64,000 bases of DNA, taken from Pseudomonadales bacterium. GTDB taxonomy: Bacteria > Pseudomonadota > Gammaproteobacteria > Pseudomonadales > Azotimanducaceae. The stretch is from assembly GCA_041395945.1 (NCBI GenBank), contig JAWKZN010000001.1, forward strand, positions 620,001 through 684,000, read 5' to 3'. The notes below the pieces were generated by a model. The model was not told where the DNA came from and made no database searches. It saw only the letters and a list, made by a program, of their open reading frames with translations. This document shows positions 42,788 to 50,811 of this stretch, in pieces. The position numbers and the translations under genes are program-made. Positions within the stretch are counted from its first letter, which is position 1; the number at the start of each line of letters is the position of its first letter.

Positions 42788-43855
42788 GTGACTGAAGTCC
42801 CTCCCCAGTCGGATCCGGCGGGCACAACGCCCGGTCCGGAATCCGGCTCTGTGCAGGCCGCGGAGCCAGGTCCTGGCGCGCTGCTGCTGGCGGCCCGGGA
42901 ACATCTGGGCGTGAGCACACAGGAGGTTGCAGATGAGCTGAAACTGCCGACCCATGTGATCGAAGCCCTCGAGAATGATGACTATGTGCGCATGCCGCCC
43001 AGTGTCTTCAGCCGTGGCTATCTGCGCTCCTACGCCCGGCTGCTGGACCTGGATCCGGAAGTGCTGCTGAAGCTCTACCCTCAGTTGAGCCAGGAACCCG
43101 AGCTGAGCACCCAGGTCGCCGTGGTGCCGTTCTGGCAGAAGATGGATATGGTGCAGATTGCCGCCATCATCGGAGTCGTGCTCGTGGTGCTGCTGGTGGT
43201 CCTGTCTCTGCTGTTCGGCGACGCGGAGGAAGAAGCCTCGGACAGCCCGGCGCTGGAACAGATCGAGGGGGCGCCCGCAGCGGCAGCAGTGGACCCTGCA
43301 ATCGGCAGCACGACGACTGTTCCGGTTGCCGATGTCCCTGCCGGGACGAAGGTTCAACCGGAGGTCAATACCGATTCTGCGGAAGATGTGATCAGGGTAG
43401 AGGTTGAGGAAGAGGTGCCGCGACCCCCCACCTCAGTAAACAGGACATCCCGCGCGGCTGAGGTGCCGCGACCCCCCGCCTCAGTAAACAGGACATCCCG
43501 CGCGGCTGAGGTGCCGGCAGCCGATCTCCCCGGTCCTGCATCGGCCAGCGAAGTCAGTGACCCGCCGGCTCCGGTTCCGCTGTCTGCCGGTGTGCGCAGA
43601 ATTACAGCGGCCGGTGACGACCGTCTGACGTTGACGTTCAGTGCGGATTGCTGGGTAGAGGTACGGTCACTCGATGGCGGGAATCTCTACAGCGACCTCA
43701 ACCGGTCGGGCCGTACACTCGAACTGGTCGGGCGGGGTCCCTTCCGCGTTCGCCTCGGGTACGCGCCGGGTGTCGAACTCAGTTTTAACGGTGAGCGCGT
43801 ACCGCTGGCGGCGCGTACTCGCAACAACGTCGCCAACCTGGTGCTCGGCCAGTAG
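42788..43855 (+). CDS. rodZ: Cytoskeletal cell-shape protein RodZ
   Basis: Links MreB filaments to the membrane. About 355 residues: a Cro-type helix-turn-helix domain (LLLAAREHLGVSTQEVADEL, then SRGYLRSYARLLDLDPE), a membrane helix (IAAIIGVVLVVLLVVLSLLF), a long proline-rich periplasmic linker, and the C-terminal DUF4115 beta domain (LTFSADCWVEVRSLDG). The linker contains a 16-residue tandem duplication. GTG 42788 is preferred; the open frame upstream overlaps pilF. ispG, usual between rodZ and hisS, is missing. Confidence 0.93.
   Translation: MTEVPPQSDPAGTTPGPESGSVQAAEPGPGALLLAAREHLGVSTQEVADELKLPTHVIEALENDDYVRMPPSVFSRGYLRSYARLLDLDPEVLLKLYPQLSQEPELSTQVAVVPFWQKMDMVQIAAIIGVVLVVLLVVLSLLFGDAEEEASDSPALEQIEGAPAAAAVDPAIGSTTTVPVADVPAGTKVQPEVNTDSAEDVIRVEVEEEVPRPPTSVNRTSRAAEVPRPPASVNRTSRAAEVPAADLPGPASASEVSDPPAPVPLSAGVRRITAAGDDRLTLTFSADCWVEVRSLDGGNLYSDLNRSGRTLELVGRGPFRVRLGYAPGVELSFNGERVPLAARTRNNVANLVLGQ
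43412..43507. repeat. 48-base tandem duplication inside rodZ
   Basis: 43412-43459 and 43460-43507 are identical at 47 of 48 positions, and a third copy begins (GAGGTGCCG) at 43508. It encodes EVPRPPTSVNRTSRAA followed by the same block with T changed to A. The frame is kept, so the periplasmic linker is simply longer. Confidence 0.95.
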
Positions 43856-43872
43856 TCGCCGGGGTGCGGTAG

Positions 43873-45147
43873 ATGTCCATTCAGGCAGTCAGAGGCATGC
43901 GCGACGTGTTGCCAGAAGAGGCAAGACGCTGGCAGCGCGTTGAGTCCGGCATTCTCTCGGTGCTGCGCAGTTTTGCCTATGAAGAAGTCCATCTGCCACT
44001 GCTGGAGTTCACCGAGCTGTTCAGCCGGGGTGTGGGGGAAGCCACCGACATCGTCGAGAAGGAAATGTACAGCCTTGCGGATCGGGACGGCGACAGTCTC
44101 ACGCTGCGTCCGGAAGGCACAGCGGGCTGCGTGCGCATGCTGCAGCAGCATGGCCTGCTGTTCAATCAGACCCAGCGTGTGTTTTATCGTGGCCCCATGT
44201 TCCGCTACGAACGGCCCCAGAAGGGCCGTTACCGGCAGTTCTATCAGATCGGGGCTGAAGCTTTCGGTCTGTCGGGCCCGGATGTGGATGCCGAACTCAT
44301 CGCCCTGGCATGGCAATGCTGGCAGGCGCTGGGTATCGCCTCCGATGTGCGGCTCGAGATCAACTCTCTGGGCTCAGCGGAGAGCCGGCGTCGCTATCGC
44401 GAGGCCCTGGTCGGCTATCTGACGCCTTATAAGCGTGAACTGGATGCGGACAGTCAGCGCCGGCTCGACACCAATCCGCTGCGTATTCTCGACTCCAAAG
44501 CCGAGCGCACCCGGGACATTCTGGTGCAGGCCCCATCGCTGCAGGATTTTGTGGATCAGGAAAGCCGCGAACACTTCGATGGTCTGTGCGGACTGCTCAA
44601 CGAACTGCAGATCCCCTGGCAGCACAACGGGCAGCTTGTCCGCGGGCTCGATTACTACACCCACAGCGTGTTCGAGTGGGTGACCGATGCGCTGGGTTCC
44701 CAGGGGACGATCTGTGCCGGTGGACGCTACGACGGTCTTGTCGAACAACTGGGCGGCCGGCCGACGCCCGGGGTCGGTTTTGCCCTGGGTCTGGAACGCG
44801 CCCTGCTGCTGCACGAACAGCGCCAGAGCATTGGCGATGAAGTAGCAGACGTTTATCTGTGCGTACTGGAGCCAGCCCAGCAGGGCTGGGCGTTCAATAT
44901 CGCGCAGAAGTTGCGTGACCAGTTGCCAGCACTCAGAATTCGCGTCCACGCCGGGGGCGGCAAACTGAAGAATCAGCTGCGCCGAGCGGATGCGAGCGGG
45001 GCGAACTGGGCACTCATCGTGGGTGAGGAGGAAGCGCGCGCCGGTAAGGTCAGCGTGAAACCGCTGCGTGCTACTGCCGGTGCCGAAGTCCGAACGGATC
45101 AGCAGACCGTCGGGCTCGAAGCACTGGTGCAACTGTTATCGAATTGA
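43873..45147 (+). CDS. hisS: Histidyl-tRNA synthetase
   Basis: A class II synthetase of 424 residues, the E. coli length. The start IQAVRGMRDVLPEE, motif 2 (FRYERPQKGRYRQFYQ), the histidine A loop (LVRGLDYYTHSVFEW) and motif 3 (GVGFALGLERALLL) are all present, followed by the anticodon-binding domain. It begins 17 bases after rodZ. Its TGA lies within the GAGGAG that serves the next gene. Confidence 0.98.
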   Translation: MSIQAVRGMRDVLPEEARRWQRVESGILSVLRSFAYEEVHLPLLEFTELFSRGVGEATDIVEKEMYSLADRDGDSLTLRPEGTAGCVRMLQQHGLLFNQTQRVFYRGPMFRYERPQKGRYRQFYQIGAEAFGLSGPDVDAELIALAWQCWQALGIASDVRLEINSLGSAESRRRYREALVGYLTPYKRELDADSQRRLDTNPLRILDSKAERTRDILVQAPSLQDFVDQESREHFDGLCGLLNELQIPWQHNGQLVRGLDYYTHSVFEWVTDALGSQGTICAGGRYDGLVEQLGGRPTPGVGFALGLERALLLHEQRQSIGDEVADVYLCVLEPAQQGWAFNIAQKLRDQLPALRIRVHAGGGKLKNQLRRADASGANWALIVGEEEARAGKVSVKPLRATAGAEVRTDQQTVGLEALVQLLSN

Positions 45148-45160
45148 GGAGACGAGCTTG
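45146..45160 (+). promoter_or_regulatory. Ribosome-binding site that fixes a TTG start for yfgM
   Basis: GAGGAG at 45146-45151 stands six bases before TTG 45158, which gives the family N-terminus SDYLTDEEQLAKLKGWW. The longer in-frame option would overlap hisS by 80 bases and has no similarity. Confidence 0.7.
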
Positions 45161-45784
45161 TCGGATTATCTGACAGACGAAGAACAACTCGCCAAGTTGA
45201 AAGGCTGGTGGGAATCCAATGGCATGGCGCTGATCGGAGCGGTGGTGGTGGCCGTTGCCGGTGTGGTGGGCTGGCGCTGGTACAGTGACAGCACCGCCGA
45301 GCAGATCGCCCGGGCGTCAGACCTCTACGCTGACTTTCTGGTTGCCGAGGGCGCGGAACAGCAGTCGATTCTGGACACCATGGCCCGGGAGCTGCCCGAC
45401 AGCACCTATCTGAGTTTCGCGATTCTCGCCGAGGCACACGATCGGGTGATTGCAGAGGATTATCCCGCGGCCGAGGCGGCTCTGCGCCGGGCGCTGGCCA
45501 CAAATCCAGAGCGGGTGGTGGCTGATCTGATCCGGGTGCGACTCGGCCGCGTGCTGCAGCAGCTCGACCGCAGCGACGAAGCGCTCGAGGTGCTCGGTGC
45601 GGTACGCAGCGCGGGCTTCCGCCCTCAGGTGGCCGAACTCAAAGGCGATATTCATCTCGCTCGAGGCGAAAAGCGTCTCGCCCATGAAGCCTACAAGGCT
45701 GCGCTGGCCGATCTGCCGGACGGATCTCAGAAGCCGCTGCTCGAACTGAAAGCGGCGGACACGGCAGAAGCGGATGACGCGTAA
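45158..45784 (+). CDS. yfgM: YfgM-family membrane-anchored TPR protein
   Basis: An ancillary SecYEG protein with a periplasmic TPR domain thought to link the translocon to periplasmic chaperones. It has 208 residues (E. coli 206): a short cytoplasmic start (SDYLTDEEQLAKLKGWWESNG), one membrane helix (ALIGAVVVAVAGVVGWRWY) and TPR repeats. The start is TTG 45158 with a strong ribosome-binding site. It overlaps bamB by 11 bases, as expected for the hisS-yfgM-bamB-der order. Confidence 0.93.
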   Translation: MSDYLTDEEQLAKLKGWWESNGMALIGAVVVAVAGVVGWRWYSDSTAEQIARASDLYADFLVAEGAEQQSILDTMARELPDSTYLSFAILAEAHDRVIAEDYPAAEAALRRALATNPERVVADLIRVRLGRVLQQLDRSDEALEVLGAVRSAGFRPQVAELKGDIHLARGEKRLAHEAYKAALADLPDGSQKPLLELKAADTAEADDA

Positions 45785-47012
45785 CCTCGGACTCATCGTC
45801 ATGCTGTTGCTGCTCGGCGGCTGCAGCTGGTTCTCCTGGTTGCCCTGGGTGGGGGATTCGGAGAAAGACGCGGAAAAGGCGCTGCTGAAACCTGCGCCGC
45901 TGACCAAGTATGAAGCCACGGTGAACGTCCGCCGGTTGTGGAAGGCGGGTGTCGGTGACGGCCTGGGTCGGAAATATCTGAAGCTGCAGCCGGCGTTGCT
46001 CGCAGATCGTATCTATGCGGCTGACGGCTATGGCCGGCTGGAAGCCTTCGATCGATTCACCGGCAAGCGTCAATGGCGGGTGCAGTTGCCTGATGAGTCC
46101 GGTGGCGGGTTCCTGTCGGGATTCAATTTTATCGATCGAGCCGATCCGAGCTTTGTCAGCGGCGGTGTCGGTGCCGGTGCCGGCATGGTGTTTCTGGGTA
46201 CTACCGATGGTGAGGTGATCGCCTTCTCCGCAGCGGATGGTGAAGAACGCTGGCGCACCCGTGTGGACAGTGAAGTACTCGCACCGCCGGTAACCGGCCA
46301 GAACCTCGTGTTTGTTCAGACCATCGATGGCAGTCTGGTCGCACTGGAAGCCCGGACCGGGGCGATCCGCTGGGAACTGGATAACCAGGTCCCGGTGCTG
46401 ACCCTGCGCGGCACGTCGACCCCCGTTTACACAGACGGTGTGGTTTATGCGGGATTCGCCGACGGTAAACTGCTGGCCGTCAAGGCCGACAAAGGTGAGC
46501 CCGCCTGGGAGCACCGGGTGATGCTTCCGGAAGGGCGCTCGGAACTCGATCGCATGGTGGATGTGGATGCCACCCCGCTGATCGATGGCCCCCTCATTTA
46601 CGTGGTGTCCTATCAGGGCAACATCCAGGGCCTGCGACGCTCAGACGGCGCACTGCTCTGGGAACAGAAGATGTCGAGTTTCCTCGACCTGGACATGGGT
46701 TACGGTCAGATCTATGTGGTGGATCAGGACGACACGGTGATCGCCATTGATCGCCAGACCGCCGAGATTGTCTGGAGTCTGAAGGATCTCGCCCGTCGCC
46801 GCCTGAGTGCCCCGGTGGCATTCAGCAATTACATTGCGGTGACCGACGACGAAGGCTACCTCCACATCATCGCCCAGAGCGACGGGCGGCTGCTCGGGCG
46901 CCGCAAGCTCGATGGCGATGGGGTTCGCTCCCGGATGGTGTACGCCGACGGCACGCTCTACGCCCTGGGCAACTCGGGCTCCCTGCAGGCGCTCGAGGTT
47001 GTGATCAAGTAG
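45774..47012 (+). CDS. bamB: Outer membrane assembly lipoprotein BamB
   Basis: A BAM-complex lipoprotein with an eight-bladed beta propeller that helps insert outer-membrane proteins. It has 412 residues. The signal peptide ends in LLLGGC, and PQQ-like blades follow (GRLEAFDRFTGKRQWRV, DGSLVALEARTGAIRWEL, ADGKLLAVKADKGEPAWEH). The ATG at 45774 lies inside the yfgM 3' end. The der GTG overlaps its stop by one base. Confidence 0.96.
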   Translation: MTRNLGLIVMLLLLGGCSWFSWLPWVGDSEKDAEKALLKPAPLTKYEATVNVRRLWKAGVGDGLGRKYLKLQPALLADRIYAADGYGRLEAFDRFTGKRQWRVQLPDESGGGFLSGFNFIDRADPSFVSGGVGAGAGMVFLGTTDGEVIAFSAADGEERWRTRVDSEVLAPPVTGQNLVFVQTIDGSLVALEARTGAIRWELDNQVPVLTLRGTSTPVYTDGVVYAGFADGKLLAVKADKGEPAWEHRVMLPEGRSELDRMVDVDATPLIDGPLIYVVSYQGNIQGLRRSDGALLWEQKMSSFLDLDMGYGQIYVVDQDDTVIAIDRQTAEIVWSLKDLARRRLSAPVAFSNYIAVTDDEGYLHIIAQSDGRLLGRRKLDGDGVRSRMVYADGTLYALGNSGSLQALEVVIK

Positions 47013-48469
47013 TGCACGGGAGCGCCACGCTCGCCCTGGTGGGGCGCCCGAACGTGGGCAAGTCCACGCTCTTCAATCGCCTCACCCGTCGCCGTGATGC
47101 GCTGGTTGCAGATGTGCCCGGCCTGACCCGTGATCGTCGCTATGGCCGAGCCGAACTCGCCGGGTGCACCGTCACGCTCATCGACACCGGTGGCCTGCTC
47201 GGAGATGCGGGTGCCATCACCGGCGCCCTCGAAGCTCAGGCCCAGATGGCGCTGGAAGAGAGCGATGTGATTCTGTTTCTGGTCGACGCGCGGGACGGGC
47301 TGACCGTGGGGGATCACGAGATTGCCTCGCGTCTGCGACGTCTCGATAAGCCCGTTGTTTTGCTTGTCAATAAGATCGACGCGGTCAACGAGGCGCTGGT
47401 CGCCGGCGAGTTTGCCGCCGTCGGGTGGCCGATGGTGCTGATAGCTGCCAGTCATGGGCGGGGTCTCGATGATCTGGAAGAGGCTGTGGCGCAGGAGCTG
47501 ACTGCCCTCAACCGGACGGATGATTTCGACGCTTCGGAACTGCCTGCAGGATCCGGCGGAGATGCTGATCCGGATGACCCGGATGCCGATGCACAGGATC
47601 TCATCCGGGTTGCCATCATCGGTCGGCCGAATGTCGGGAAATCCACTCTGATCAACCGTCTGCTCGGCGAAGAGCGACAGCTCGTGTTCGATGGCGGGGG
47701 AACCACCCGGGATGCCATATCCATCCCTTTCGAGAAAGGTGGCCAGCGGTACCTGCTCATCGATACCGCCGGTGTCCGTCGTAAGGGTAAGACCGAAGGC
47801 ATTGCGGAAAAATTCTCAGTGGTGAAATCCCTGCAGGCGATCGAGGAGGCCCACGTGGTGATCCTTGTCATGGATGGCACCGAAGGCGTGGTGGACCAGG
47901 ATCTGCATCTTCTGGGCTATGCGGTCGAAGCGGGCACCGGAATTCTGGTCGCGGTCAACAAGTGGGACGGGCTGACCCCTGGAGACCGGGAGGAGGTCAA
48001 TCGCTCCATCGATCGCAAACTCAACTTTGCGCCCTGGATTCCCGTGATGCATATCTCTGCCCTGCACGGCACCGGCGTGGGCCATCTGCTCGATGAGGTA
48101 CAGCTCATCTACCGTGCCGGTGCATTCGATGTAAGCACCACCCGGCTGACTCAGCTGCTCGAGGCCATGGTGGAAGCGCATTCACCACCGAGCGTGCGTG
48201 GTCGGGCAGTCAAGCTGCGCTTTGCGCACAAGGCGGGCGAGCATCCTCCGCGAATCCGCATTCATGGCAACCAGACCCGCTCGGTACCTGCCAGCTACAT
48301 CCGTTATCTGGAAAACGGTTATCGCGAGGCCCTGCGGCTGGTCGGCAATCCGGTGCACATCGAACTGAAGACCGGCGACAATCCCTTCGCAGGCAGGAAG
48401 AACGAACTCACCCGGCGCCAGCAGCAGCGCCGCAAACGGGTCATTTCCCACCATCGGAAGGGGCGCTGA
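47012..48469 (+). CDS. der: Ribosome biogenesis GTPase Der (EngA)
   Basis: An essential double-GTPase needed for 50S assembly. It has 485 residues. Two G domains, each with GRPNVGKST, are at about 10-18 and 206-214, with NKIDAVN and NKWDGLT as their G4 motifs; the KH-like domain closes the protein (HPPRIRIHGNQTRSVP). The linker between G domains is acidic (ADPDDPDADAQD). The start is GTG 47012. Its end overlaps the convergent M23 peptidase gene by 29 bases. Confidence 0.98.
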   Translation: MHGSATLALVGRPNVGKSTLFNRLTRRRDALVADVPGLTRDRRYGRAELAGCTVTLIDTGGLLGDAGAITGALEAQAQMALEESDVILFLVDARDGLTVGDHEIASRLRRLDKPVVLLVNKIDAVNEALVAGEFAAVGWPMVLIAASHGRGLDDLEEAVAQELTALNRTDDFDASELPAGSGGDADPDDPDADAQDLIRVAIIGRPNVGKSTLINRLLGEERQLVFDGGGTTRDAISIPFEKGGQRYLLIDTAGVRRKGKTEGIAEKFSVVKSLQAIEEAHVVILVMDGTEGVVDQDLHLLGYAVEAGTGILVAVNKWDGLTPGDREEVNRSIDRKLNFAPWIPVMHISALHGTGVGHLLDEVQLIYRAGAFDVSTTRLTQLLEAMVEAHSPPSVRGRAVKLRFAHKAGEHPPRIRIHGNQTRSVPASYIRYLENGYREALRLVGNPVHIELKTGDNPFAGRKNELTRRQQQRRKRVISHHRKGR

Positions 48470-49334
48470 GCGGCGCGGTTTCCAGGTTCCCCTCCGGGCC
48501 CCGGGGTGCAGGTGTCTCTGCAAACAGTGACATGAACAGCACCGGGTCCACCCGATTGCCGTTGAGGCTCACAGACCAGTGCAGATGCGGTCCCGTCACC
48601 CGCCCTGTCGCACCGACACGGCCCAGTCGATTTCCCCGTGCCACGGTCTGTCCATCGGCGACTTCGATTGCACTGAGGTGACAGTACATGGTGATCAGGC
48701 CGCCGCCGTGGTCAAGAAACACGCTGTTGCCGTTGAAGTAGAAGTCTCCGGTCAGAGAGACGGTCCCGGGTGCAGGGGCGAGAATGGGCGTGCCGGTGTC
48801 CGCAGCAATATCGAGACCGCTGTGTGGGTTGCGCGGCTGGCCATTGAGCACCCGGCGACGCCCGAAGGAACTCGACAGTGGACCGGCAACGGGCTGCAGA
48901 AAAGGTGTGAGCTGCGCCGGTGAGGGCGTGAAGCGCAGATACTGGGCACTCATCAGCGCGCTTTCACTGCGGATGCGTTCGAGATCCTCCGGGTGAGGAT
49001 CGACCATCCGCTGATTCTCGATGGTCAGGTGCTGTTCCGTGTACTGCCTGTCCTGCACTTCGAAATGCCGGATCTCGGTGCTGCCATCCCGGCGTTCGAT
49101 TCTCAGTTTGTGGGTGCCCGGTGCAGCGCTCAGTGGAATGCCGACAAAAGCCACACCATTGACGATCAGCACCGGCCGGTTCTGATAGCGCACAGCTGCG
49201 GTGTCCGGCTGCAGCGGCTGCAGATGAATACCGCCCGGTACGCTGTCGGCCAGTGCTGTTTCGGCCGAGGTGAATCCGGCCAGCAGTATGGTGATCTGCT
49301 GCAGGAATCTGAGTGTCCGGTGCAGGGCAATCAT
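48441..49334 (-). CDS. M23-family peptidoglycan endopeptidase
   Basis: A secreted LytM-type protein of 297 residues. An N-terminal signal sequence (LRFLQQITILLAGFTSAETALA) precedes a beta-rich region. The catalytic domain keeps the zinc ligands: HSGLD in NPHSGLDIAADTGTP and HLH in TGPHLHWSVSLNG. All key residues are present, so it may be active rather than a NlpD-like activator. ATG 49334 overlaps the xseA stop by ATGA; the long open frame further upstream is antisense-like low-complexity sequence inside xseA. It follows xseA in a two-gene unit. Confidence 0.9.
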   Translation of the reverse strand: MIALHRTLRFLQQITILLAGFTSAETALADSVPGGIHLQPLQPDTAAVRYQNRPVLIVNGVAFVGIPLSAAPGTHKLRIERRDGSTEIRHFEVQDRQYTEQHLTIENQRMVDPHPEDLERIRSESALMSAQYLRFTPSPAQLTPFLQPVAGPLSSSFGRRRVLNGQPRNPHSGLDIAADTGTPILAPAPGTVSLTGDFYFNGNSVFLDHGGGLITMYCHLSAIEVADGQTVARGNRLGRVGATGRVTGPHLHWSVSLNGNRVDPVLFMSLFAETPAPRGPEGNLETAPLSAPSDGGK

Positions 49335-50743
49335 GAGTCTGGTGTTTCCTGTGCGGTTAAAGGTGCCAGCAGTCGACCACCCGGTTCCGTGGCGCGGACT
49401 TCCACCGCAAGTGTGCCGTCGGTCAGGTACGCCTGGAGTTGATCGCCCGCTGCGATGCCTTTGACACTGGTAACCGGTTGTCGGTTCGGCCGGGTCAGCA
49501 CGGCATAGCCCCGATCCAGAGTCTGCAGCGGGCTGACTGCCTGGAGTGCGCGGGCTCGCCCGGCCAGCTGCAGTTGCTGGCGCTGAAGGCTGCGTGTCAT
49601 CGATGTGTTCAAAGTCCGGAGTAGCCCGCCGAGGCTCTGCTGCAGACTGGCGATCTGCCTGGCCGGCTGCAGCACAGACAGGGCGTGGTGGGCGCTGTCG
49701 AGGCGGCGGGTGAGGTGTCGCTGCTGATGCAGCCAGGCCCGCTGCAGTCGACCTTCGAGATCGTCGGAGCGCTGCATCAGTGCCTGCAATCGCTGCCGTG
49801 GATCGATCAGACGCGCCCGCTGATGTGCGAGCAGCTGGGCCCGGTAGCGCAACTCCTGGTGCAGCGCGCGCCCCAGACCCAGGGCGCGCTGGCGCAGCAC
49901 AGCGGCAATTTCCTCGCGGCTGGGTGTGAGAATTTCGGCACCGGCGGAGGGTGTGGGCGCGCGCTGGTCGGCCACGAAGTCCGCGATTGTGAAATCCGTC
50001 TGATGACCGATGGCGGAGACCACCGGGTGGGCGCAGGCGGCGATGGCCCGGGCCACCGATTCCAGGTTGAACGTCCAAAGATCTTCGAGTGATCCGCCAC
50101 CCCGGGTCAGCAGCACCACATCCGTATCCAGGTCACCGGCACGCTTCAGGGCGGCGATGACCTGCGCCTCAGCAGCGTCCCCCTGCACTGCGACCGGGAT
50201 CAGGGTGACCGGCAGGGCTGGGAAACGCCGCTCGATCACATGGAGCACGTCGCGCAGGGCGGCGCCACTGCGGGAAGAAATGATCGTCAGATGGCGCGGC
50301 CAGCGGGGCAGGGCACGTTTACGCGAATCATCAAACAGGCCGGCTTCGGCCAGTCGGGCCTTCAGGGCTTCGAACGCCGCCCGCAGTGCACCTTCGCCGG
50401 CGGGCTCCAGCTGATCTGCGATGAGCTGGAAGTCGCCGCGGGGTTCGTAGAGGGACACCCGGCCCCGTACCAGTACCTGCAGACCGTCCCGCACCGGGAT
50501 ACGCACATGGCGATTGCGGCCGGCGAACATGGCGCAGCGGATCTGGGCTGAATCGTCCTTGAGAGTGAAATACCAGTGACCGGAACCCGGTTGCCGGAAA
50601 TTCGACAGCTCGCCCTCCACCCGCACCTCACCGAGACGTTCTTCGAGCAGTACCCGGGCCTGGCGGGTGAGCTGACTGACGGTAAAAACGTCCGTGGCAT
50701 CGGCTTGCGCGAGTAATTTATCGAGCATTTCCTGTACAGACAT
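49331..50743 (-). CDS. xseA: Exodeoxyribonuclease VII large subunit
   Basis: The catalytic subunit of the single-strand nuclease ExoVII. It has 470 residues: an N-terminal OB fold (VRVEGELSNFRQPGSGHWYF, then LKDDSAQIRCAMF), the catalytic domain with ISSRSGAALRDVLHVIERRFP, LLTRGGGSLEDLWTFN and GHQTDFTIADFVADQRAPTPS, and a C-terminal coiled coil rich in arginine, glutamine and leucine. The small subunit XseB is not in the window. It is divergent from guaB. Confidence 0.97.
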   Translation of the reverse strand: MSVQEMLDKLLAQADATDVFTVSQLTRQARVLLEERLGEVRVEGELSNFRQPGSGHWYFTLKDDSAQIRCAMFAGRNRHVRIPVRDGLQVLVRGRVSLYEPRGDFQLIADQLEPAGEGALRAAFEALKARLAEAGLFDDSRKRALPRWPRHLTIISSRSGAALRDVLHVIERRFPALPVTLIPVAVQGDAAEAQVIAALKRAGDLDTDVVLLTRGGGSLEDLWTFNLESVARAIAACAHPVVSAIGHQTDFTIADFVADQRAPTPSAGAEILTPSREEIAAVLRQRALGLGRALHQELRYRAQLLAHQRARLIDPRQRLQALMQRSDDLEGRLQRAWLHQQRHLTRRLDSAHHALSVLQPARQIASLQQSLGGLLRTLNTSMTRSLQRQQLQLAGRARALQAVSPLQTLDRGYAVLTRPNRQPVTSVKGIAAGDQLQAYLTDGTLAVEVRATEPGGRLLAPLTAQETPDS

Positions 50744-50761
50744 GACCGGGGGGTGCCTGAG

Positions 50762-50790
50762 TTTACATGACTGGGGTCGGCCTATAGAAT
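50762..50790 (+). promoter_or_regulatory. Sigma-70 promoter for guaB-guaA
   Basis: TTTACA at 50762-50767 and TAGAAT at 50785-50790 are 17 bases apart, each five of six against consensus. Transcription would start near 50797, 15 bases before the guaB ATG. This is one of the best promoter matches in the window. No obvious PurR palindrome is nearby. Confidence 0.6.
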
Positions 50791-50811
50791 GCCGGTTTTG
50801 CGGAGTCCCAA

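Noticed and set aside
49335..50078. Upstream extension of the M23 peptidase frame
   Set aside because: The added sequence is low-complexity Pro/Arg/Ala and overlaps xseA in full; the ATG at 49334 after the xseA stop fits a signal peptide.
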